A DNA stretch of 64,000 nt from Geodermatophilus normandii (lineage in GTDB: Bacteria; Actinomycetota; Actinomycetes; Mycobacteriales; Geodermatophilaceae), in contig NZ_QGTX01000001.1 of the NCBI RefSeq assembly GCF_003182485.1, positions 4,488,001 through 4,552,000 of the forward strand, read 5' to 3'. Both the position numbers and the translations under genes were made by a program. The notes beneath the pieces are model-generated. The model ran no database searches. It was not told the DNA's origin and saw nothing but the letters and a program-made list of their open reading frames with translations. Below are positions 58,882 through 64,000 of the stretch, piece after piece (within the stretch, counting starts at the first letter, position 1; every line of letters starts with the position of its first letter).

Positions 58882-59448
58882 TCACGGCGCACTCCCCGTG
58901 CCGCGCAGCCGGTCGAGCAGCCGCCGGACTCCCCCGGCAGGCACTTCCTCCGGCCAGTCCGGCACCGGCGCGCCATCCGGCACGATCGTGGCTAGCACCA
59001 GGGGACGGACGTCGACCGGCTCGACGCCCAGTGAGGCGAGGGCGCGGGCCGACGCGGTGCCCGGCTCCAGCACGGTCAGCCACAGCTCGCCGGTGCCCAG
59101 CTTCAGGCCTGGTCGCAGCCGCCTGCTGCGCACCAGCGGACGCCACTTCGCGGTGAACTGCCGCGCGGCCCGGCGGAACTCGGCCGATGGCTCCGGCGTC
59201 GACCGGCTGCTCCGCGCCTCGTGGTCGCCGTCCTCCTGGGTCCGTCCGGAGGGGGCGCCCAGAGCGGTGCGGATCGCGGCCTCGGTCAGTTGAGGATGGT
59301 CGAGAGTCACGGTCGCGGTGACCGCGTCCGCGGTCCGCAACAGGCCCAGGAGGACGTGCCCGGTCTCGTACGTCGTCGCGCCCAGGCGTCGGGCCTCATC
59401 CGCTGCCACGTGCAGAGCCTCTGCAGCGGGGGCGTCGTAGAGCAGCAT
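58882..59448 (-). CDS. Clp R (ClpA/ClpC N-terminal) domain protein
   Basis: ATG at 59448 with GAGAGGAAG upstream; 188 residues. The first 75 residues match the start of a Clp N-domain repeat: ALHVAADEARRLGATTYETG, HVLLGLLRTADA. In ClpC this domain binds adaptor proteins and substrates. The rest (about 95-188: FRRAARQFTAKWRPLVRSRR, then GTGELWLTVLEPG) is not an ATPase, so the protein is a stand-alone Clp-N protein as often found in actinobacteria, perhaps an adaptor or regulator. It lies 89 bp downstream of two small membrane-protein genes on the same strand. Confidence 0.75.
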   Translation of the reverse strand: MLLYDAPAAEALHVAADEARRLGATTYETGHVLLGLLRTADAVTATVTLDHPQLTEAAIRTALGAPSGRTQEDGDHEARSSRSTPEPSAEFRRAARQFTAKWRPLVRSRRLRPGLKLGTGELWLTVLEPGTASARALASLGVEPVDVRPLVLATIVPDGAPVPDWPEEVPAGGVRRLLDRLRGTGSAP

Positions 59449-59537
59449 GGCGGCTTCCTCTCGTGGGTCGGGATGAGTCGTCTCGACGGACTCCACCGAG
59501 TTCCCGCACGACGTGCATGGAGGTGCAGTGGGGGATC

Positions 59538-59726
59538 TCAGGGCCGGTGGACGACCGACCGGCGCCGGCTCCAGGCTGCGACCAGGGGCATCCACACCCG
59601 TGCCACCGCACCGCTCACCGTCGTGGCGAGCATCGTCGCGGCCGAGAAGCCGCTGAGGGCCAGCGCGGTGACCGTGCCCGCGGGTGGCGCGAGCGGAGGA
59701 TGGTCGGGCGTGGGGCGGGCAGTCAC
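59538..59726 (-). CDS. Small single-span membrane protein (62 aa)
   Basis: GTG at 59726 overlaps the stop of the upstream gene (GTGA). The product begins VTARPTPDHPPLAPPAGTVT, has one hydrophobic segment at about 19-45 (ALALSGFSAATMLATTVSGA) and ends in a basic tail (SRRRSVVHRP). The four-base overlap indicates translational coupling with the DUF6326-like protein. The family is unknown. Confidence 0.55.
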   Translation of the reverse strand: MTARPTPDHPPLAPPAGTVTALALSGFSAATMLATTVSGAVARVWMPLVAAWSRRRSVVHRP

Positions 59727-60247
59727 GCCTGCTGCGGTGTGCGGAGTGCCTCGTTGTCGAGGCCGGCTGCCGGGGTCGCCGGTGATGCGGTGCGGCGTGG
59801 CCAGGTCCAGGCGGAGCGCAGGATGAAGGCCAGGATCAGCACCTCGAGTCCGATGGAGAGGCCGTAGAAGTAGGAGTAGCTCCAGGACTCGCCCACCGCG
59901 TTGTACGCCGCGACGGGGATCTGTACCGAAGCCACGATGAGGTTCGCGGTGCGGTTCACACGGGCGGGTAGCGTCATCGACAGGACGACCATGAGGATCG
60001 GGATCGCCATGAGCGTGAGCCCGATGGCGAGAAACGTCGGGCCGGCGTCGTACTCGTGGACGATTCCGGCCAGGATGTCGTCGACGACGCCGGGCTTGAA
60101 GAAGTTGAGGATGTCCACGTAGACGTACAGGAACATGAAGCTCGTCCATGCTGCTGCGAGTTTGGCCTGCACGGGCAAGCGCCGATCTTCCAGCGCGCTG
60201 TTGATCGGCGGATTCTCCCGTGCGGTGTGGGATCGAGGCGTTCTCAT
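59723..60247 (-). CDS. DUF6326-like four-helix membrane protein
   Basis: ATG at 60247 with AAGGAG upstream; 174 residues. Four membrane helices are visible: about 32-50 (LAAAWTSFMFLYVYVDILNF), 72-93 (FLAIGLTLMAIPILMVVLSM), 103-118 (NLIVASVQIPVAAYN) and 125-147 (YFYGLSIGLEVLILAFILRS). The layout and the MFLYVYVD motif fit the DUF6326 family of small integral membrane proteins of unknown function. It is divergent from the two-component sensor with about 160 bp between starts and may be a target of that system. Confidence 0.7.
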   Translation of the reverse strand: MRTPRSHTARENPPINSALEDRRLPVQAKLAAAWTSFMFLYVYVDILNFFKPGVVDDILAGIVHEYDAGPTFLAIGLTLMAIPILMVVLSMTLPARVNRTANLIVASVQIPVAAYNAVGESWSYSYFYGLSIGLEVLILAFILRSAWTWPRRTASPATPAAGLDNEALRTPQQA

Positions 60248-60408
60248 CACATTGCTCCTTGGCTCGATCAGGTGGGCGCTGCCACCTTCACGGATGTCGA
60301 CGGCGGACACATCAGCCCCGGAGCCTGATCCGACCTGGCCGTTGGCACAGCCGAGCTCTCGTGCTTTCGGCGGATACACCGAGCACGCGGGCTGCCTAGG
60401 CTGATCAG

Positions 60409-61554
60409 ATGGCCACCAGCGCACTCCGCTCGCTGTGGGCCGAACCTCGACCACCGAATGCCCCGGACCGGGGGCCGCGGGACTGGGCCTTGGTCGCAGC
60501 ACTGGTCGGCTGGTCCGTGGTGGAACTGGTGCTTCGCCGGGACCTGATGCCGCGCCCGCTGCTGCTGCTCTACACGCTCGCGGTCCTCGGCCCGCTGCTG
60601 TGGCGACGCACGCACCCGCTCGTCGCGGTCGCGGTCTCCTTCGGCACGTTGACGATCGTCGACACCGTCCGGATCCTCACCGGGTCGCAGGGCACCCCGC
60701 TGAACAGCACGTCGGGGCTGCTGATCCTGGCCTACGCCCTGTTCCGGTGGGGCTCCGGTCGGGAAGCCGCAGGCGGCCTCGGCGTCATCCTGCTCTGGCT
60801 GCCCGTCACCCACCTGGCCGACTACACGAGCCTGTGGGAGGCGGTCGCAGGGTACGGGTTCTTCCTGTTCGCCGCCGCGCTCGGTGCCGCGATCCGCTAT
60901 CGGACGAAGAGCCGCATCCGTGACATCGATCGAGCCAAGGCCCGCGAACGTGAACAGCTGGCGCGCGAGCTCCACGACACCGTCGCCCACCACGTGTCGG
61001 GTATCGCCATCCAGGCCCAAGCCGGACGTGCGATCGCGGCCTCCCACCCCGAGCGTGCCGTCGAGGCGCTGGCCGTCATCGAGGACGCAGCGACCCGCAC
61101 CCTCACCGAGCTGCGCGCCATCGTCGGCGTGCTGCGCGCCACACGGGACACCGAGTTCGCGCCGCAGCCCGGCGTGGCCGAGGTCGAGGAGCTCGCCACC
61201 GATGGCCAGACGCGTCCCTGCGTCGAGGTGACTCTCTCCGGCGAGTTCGACGACCTCAGCCCGGCGGTCGAGGCCGCGATCTACCGCCTGGCCCAGGAGT
61301 CCGTCACCAACGCTCGACGGCACGCCCGCCACGCGACCCAGGTCACCGTCGCCGTCACAGGCGACGCCGATCGGGTACGGCTGACCATCGACGACGACGG
61401 CTCCGCCGCCGGCGGCCGCGCCACAGCGGGCTACGGCCTGGTGGGCATGCGGGAACGCGCCTCACTGCTCGGCGGCACCTTCCACGCAGGCCCCGCCGCC
61501 GAGCGGGGCTGGCGGGTGGAGGCGGTCCTGCCCCGAACCGGGACGCCACGATGA
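60409..61554 (+). CDS. NarL-type sensor histidine kinase
   Basis: The protein has 381 residues. Residues about 25-165 hold four to five membrane helices and no large extracellular domain, so signals are probably sensed in the membrane. The dimerisation/phosphoacceptor helix is ARELHDTVAHHVSGIAIQAQ with H189 (HisKA_3). The ATPase part has ESVTNARRHAR (N box) and DDDGSAAGGRATAGYGLVGM (G boxes). It phosphorylates the regulator encoded next, which it overlaps by ATGA. Intramembrane sensors of this type often respond to cell-envelope stress. Confidence 0.9.
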   Translation: MATSALRSLWAEPRPPNAPDRGPRDWALVAALVGWSVVELVLRRDLMPRPLLLLYTLAVLGPLLWRRTHPLVAVAVSFGTLTIVDTVRILTGSQGTPLNSTSGLLILAYALFRWGSGREAAGGLGVILLWLPVTHLADYTSLWEAVAGYGFFLFAAALGAAIRYRTKSRIRDIDRAKAREREQLARELHDTVAHHVSGIAIQAQAGRAIAASHPERAVEALAVIEDAATRTLTELRAIVGVLRATRDTEFAPQPGVAEVEELATDGQTRPCVEVTLSGEFDDLSPAVEAAIYRLAQESVTNARRHARHATQVTVAVTGDADRVRLTIDDDGSAAGGRATAGYGLVGMRERASLLGGTFHAGPAAERGWRVEAVLPRTGTPR

Positions 61555-62198
61555 GCATCAGGGTCCTCATCGCCGACGACCAGCCCATCGTGCGCACCGG
61601 GCTGACGATGCTGCTCGACGCCCAACCCGACATCGACGTGGTCGGCGCGGCCGCCGACGGGCGCGAGGCAGTCCGCTTGGCGCTCCAGCTGCGCCCCGAC
61701 GTCGGCCTGTTCGACATCCGGATGCCGCTGATGGACGGCATCGAAGCCACCCGACGCCTCGCCGGCCCGGACGTCACCGACCCCCTGCCGATCGTGGTCA
61801 TCACCACGTTCGACCTCGACGAGTACGTCCACGGGGCGCTCAGAGCCGGCGCCCGCGGGTTCCTGCTCAAGGACGCCGGACCCGCCCTGCTGACCCAGGC
61901 CATCTACGCCGCCGCCGACGGAGACGCACTGATCACACCCAGCGTGACCGTCAGACTGCTCGCAGCGTTCGCCCGCGGGCAGACCTCACCACCGAGACAG
62001 CCGATGGAACCGCTCACCGCCCGCGAGGAGGAGATCCTCGTGCCTGTCGCCCAGGGCCGCACCAACAGCGAGATCGCCAGCGAGCTCCACATCACCCCGA
62101 GCACCGTCAAGGCCCACCTCGCCAGCCTCATGCGCAAGCTCGGCGCCCGGAACCGCGTCGAGGTCGCCATGTGGGCCCACGAGACCGGCCGCATCTGA
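61551..62198 (+). CDS. NarL/LuxR-family response regulator
   Basis: The protein has 215 residues. The receiver domain has the acidic pocket IADDQ (D9, D10) and phospho-acceptor D55 in LFDIRMPLMDG, with VVITTF and LKDAGP (Lys) further on. The C-terminal LuxR helix-turn-helix (about 155-213) reads LTAREEEILVPVAQGRTNSE then IASELHITPSTVKAHLASLM. It is co-translated with the kinase and probably activates a nearby promoter, perhaps the divergent DUF6326 unit. Confidence 0.92.
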   Translation: MSIRVLIADDQPIVRTGLTMLLDAQPDIDVVGAAADGREAVRLALQLRPDVGLFDIRMPLMDGIEATRRLAGPDVTDPLPIVVITTFDLDEYVHGALRAGARGFLLKDAGPALLTQAIYAAADGDALITPSVTVRLLAAFARGQTSPPRQPMEPLTAREEEILVPVAQGRTNSEIASELHITPSTVKAHLASLMRKLGARNRVEVAMWAHETGRI

Positions 62199-62272
62199 CG
62201 CCGCACAGGGTCCCGCCGCCGTTCGTCGCAACGCCCCACAGCGTCACGAAGTGGCCTGTAGCCCGTACGGGA

Positions 62273-62430
62273 TCATCGCCATCCAGGGTGCCTTCGCGGT
62301 CTGGACTCGCCGGTCTTCAGCAGGCTCCTGGCGATGTAGCTCGTGAGGTTGCGGAGGCCGAGGGCTGAGCCGCGCAGGTCTTCCAGGCGCCGGTCAATGG
62401 AGGACGGCGTAGGCGGAGCCGAGCTGGTTC
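62273..62430 (-). pseudogene. Probable transposase C-terminal remnant
   Basis: The minus strand reads SSIDRRLEDLRGSALGLRNL then TSYIARSLLKTGESRPRRHP before the stop at 62273. The N-G/R-R-L-E-x-L-R-x-x-A-x-G-F-R-N-L-T-x-Y-pattern is common at the C-terminus of actinobacterial transposases (ISL3-like). Only this tail remains. The remaining bases of the 345-bp gap between the response regulator and the oxidase gene show nothing else. Confidence 0.4.
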
Positions 62431-62543
62431 CGCAGCGGTCGGGGCGAGGGCATGCCAGGAGCGAGGCCTGGCAGCCAAGCAGGCTCACCTGCCCGGCTGA
62501 CCGCTCGACGGAGCCGGCCTCACCGGTCGCGAGTCGCCGTCGC

Positions 62544-64000
62544 TCACGTACGCCGTCTCCCCACCTCGGTCCCGAGGAGCCTGGCGAGCTGGTCCCGGAC
62601 CGTGCCGACGGCCTCGGCCCACCCCCGGACCCCTGGCCGCTCGACTCGCAGGATGCCCCAGATGCCCTGTTCGAGGGCCCACTTCAGGACACCGGTGCGG
62701 TAGGCGTGGTCCCCGCTGCGGGTCGCGGTGAGCTCGATGTCGTGGACGGTGGCGGCGGTCAACCCGGACAGGGACCCGAGCCAGTCGACCGAGCGGCCGT
62801 CGCGCACCCACGGCGCGGCCGGCCAGGCCAGCCCGTGCAGGGTGAAGGTGTGGTTGCGCGGCTTGTCGGCGGCGCCGACGAGCCGGAGCCAGAGCGTGTC
62901 GCCCACGCGGGCGGCCCAGACCGGGGTCGGTGGCCGGGAGCGGGCCATGCCGGTCGGGTGGTGGACGACCGCGCTGCCGTAGCCGACCCCCTTCTGCCCC
63001 GAGTCCTCCGCCTCGACGTCGATCTCCACGTCGGGGACGGGCACCAGCGGGTTGCCGGCGACGAAGTGCCGCATGCCGTCCCGGACGAAGAGGACCTGCT
63101 CGTTGGCGAGCGTCTCCCCGCCTCTGCGCAGCAGCACGTGGGTGCCGGACCACCGTTCCGCCCCCGTCCTCGGGTGCACGGGCACGAGGTCGCGGGGCTC
63201 GACGACGACCGCGCCGACGAGCCCGTGGTGCGGGTGGTTGCGGACGTCGGCCGTGTCGTGCAGGTAGCAGACCTGTCCCATGGACCCCGCCGGCGCCAGC
63301 CCGTCGTCGGCGTACCACCAGTACTCGCGCCAGTTCGGCCCCGAGGCACCGTGGCGGTGGTCGGCCCGGTCGACGACGATCCCCGCCTGGGGGTCGGCCG
63401 CCATCTCGTGCCCGTGGTCGTCCCGCACCGCCAGGGGCGCGACCGTGCTGTCCCGGTTGAACCCGACGTGGGACCCGTCGTCGGAGACGACGTCGTAGCC
63501 GAGCAGGCAGGCGTGCAGGGAGACCCGGGGGCTCACGGTCCGCACCCGCTCGTCGAGCGGTACCCGCGGCGGGAGGAGCTCGGGCCCGAACCGCGGCAGG
63601 TAGGGGTCCACCTCGTCCTCGGGGAGGAGGACCTCGTTGAGCAGGGTGACCCTGATCCACTCGCCGGGGTGGGCACGGAGGACCAGCGGCTCCCCCGTGT
63701 CGTGCACACCGACGGCCCGCCGGTCGCCGCGCGCGGCGCCCGGCCCGGCCGCGACCGGCTCGCTTCGGTCGGCCCGCTGGTAGACGAGGCCCCAGGGGTC
63801 GGTGAGGGCCGTGCCGTCGTAGCGGATCTCGCGCCGCCGGGCGACGACGACGTAGTCGCGGACCGGGCCGGCGTACGTCCCGTCGGGTCGGCGGTGTGGC
63901 CGTGGCGGCACCGGCCGCTGGCGGAGGAGTGCATGGCGGTCCCCGTGCAGCGACCGCACGTCGGCGAGTCGGCCCACCGTCGGGGGCAGGGCCCGGATCA
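62544..64000 (-). CDS. Multicopper-oxidase-like (cupredoxin-fold) protein, 5' end outside the window
   Basis: The frame is open from 62544 past 64000, so at least 485 residues are present and the start may lie beyond the edge. Cupredoxin features are EPLVLRAHPGEWIRVTLLNE, VSLHACLLGYDV, CYLHDTADVRNHPHHGLVGA (with the H-P-H-H copper-ligand-like cluster), NHTFTLHGLAW and a C-terminal QGIWGILRVE. Such proteins bind copper and oxidise phenols or metals, normally outside the cytoplasm. Not all copper ligands can be assigned, so it may be a divergent, non-laccase member. It is chromosomal, outside the island. Confidence 0.7.
   Translation of the reverse strand, partial: IRALPPTVGRLADVRSLHGDRHALLRQRPVPPRPHRRPDGTYAGPVRDYVVVARRREIRYDGTALTDPWGLVYQRADRSEPVAAGPGAARGDRRAVGVHDTGEPLVLRAHPGEWIRVTLLNEVLLPEDEVDPYLPRFGPELLPPRVPLDERVRTVSPRVSLHACLLGYDVVSDDGSHVGFNRDSTVAPLAVRDDHGHEMAADPQAGIVVDRADHRHGASGPNWREYWWYADDGLAPAGSMGQVCYLHDTADVRNHPHHGLVGAVVVEPRDLVPVHPRTGAERWSGTHVLLRRGGETLANEQVLFVRDGMRHFVAGNPLVPVPDVEIDVEAEDSGQKGVGYGSAVVHHPTGMARSRPPTPVWAARVGDTLWLRLVGAADKPRNHTFTLHGLAWPAAPWVRDGRSVDWLGSLSGLTAATVHDIELTATRSGDHAYRTGVLKWALEQGIWGILRVERPGVRGWAEAVGTVRDQLARLLGTEVGRRRT

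Noticed and set aside
1-64000. Search for CRISPR arrays, rRNA genes and riboswitches.
   Set aside because: No regularly spaced 25-40 bp repeats, no rRNA-like sequence and no conserved riboswitch core noticed by eye.

Overview
The window is high-GC DNA with GTG/ATG starts, purine-rich ribosome binding sites and tightly overlapping genes. Together with the IS families present (ISAs1, IS701, IS481) this points to an actinobacterium; I cannot name the genus. Almost the whole window is one genomic island. A tRNA-Gly gene (104-177) has the last 46 bases of its sequence, including CCA, repeated exactly at 57933-57978. The roughly 57.8 kb between the copies is packed with defence and conflict genes and IS debris. 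Ordinary chromosomal genes lie outside: an amidase-like 5' end on the left, and a ClpN-domain protein, small membrane proteins, a two-component system and a multicopper-oxidase-like gene on the right. No integrase, excisionase, relaxase or replication gene is visible inside the island, so it looks immobilised or dependent on another element.

Left half (0.2-29 kb), known-type defence modules in series: a decayed hypothetical gene; a HicA-like small protein; a HEPN/coiled-coil gene divergent from an mcrB-mcrC pair (modification-dependent restriction); a two-gene module of a 1.2k-residue protein of unknown fold plus a DUF1998-type DEAH helicase (arranged like Druantia type III); a perfect 12-bp-stem terminator; a complete type I restriction-modification operon hsdM-hsdS-hsdR with a decayed DUF4268-like endonuclease gene upstream; a 47-residue double zinc-knuckle protein; and a 1,871-residue sacsin-like GHKL ATPase with a C-terminal DUF3883/nuclease-like domain.

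Right half (29-57.6 kb), a protease-rich cluster I do not recognise as a named system. It encodes a 43-residue peptide coupled to an SH3-like 641-residue protein, a 1,217-residue protein of unknown family, a four-helix membrane protein, a cytosolic S8 subtilase, an HExxH metallopeptidase, a 1,733-residue P-loop/repeat protein ending in a CHAT-like domain that has lost its catalytic residues, an intact CHAT protease fused to a P-loop ATPase, two alpha/beta hydrolases (one frameshifted) and a caspase-like peptidase. Three transcription units, and more weakly a fourth, share an unusual upstream element: three GTCAC pentamers spaced exactly 11 bp apart (31795, 35690, 53814; degenerate at 41273). 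This ties physically separate units into one likely regulon. My reading is a co-regulated, ATPase-gated intracellular proteolysis system, perhaps abortive infection or programmed cell death. A block of dead IS elements and a lone glycosyltransferase gene (35.7-40.3 kb) interrupts it.
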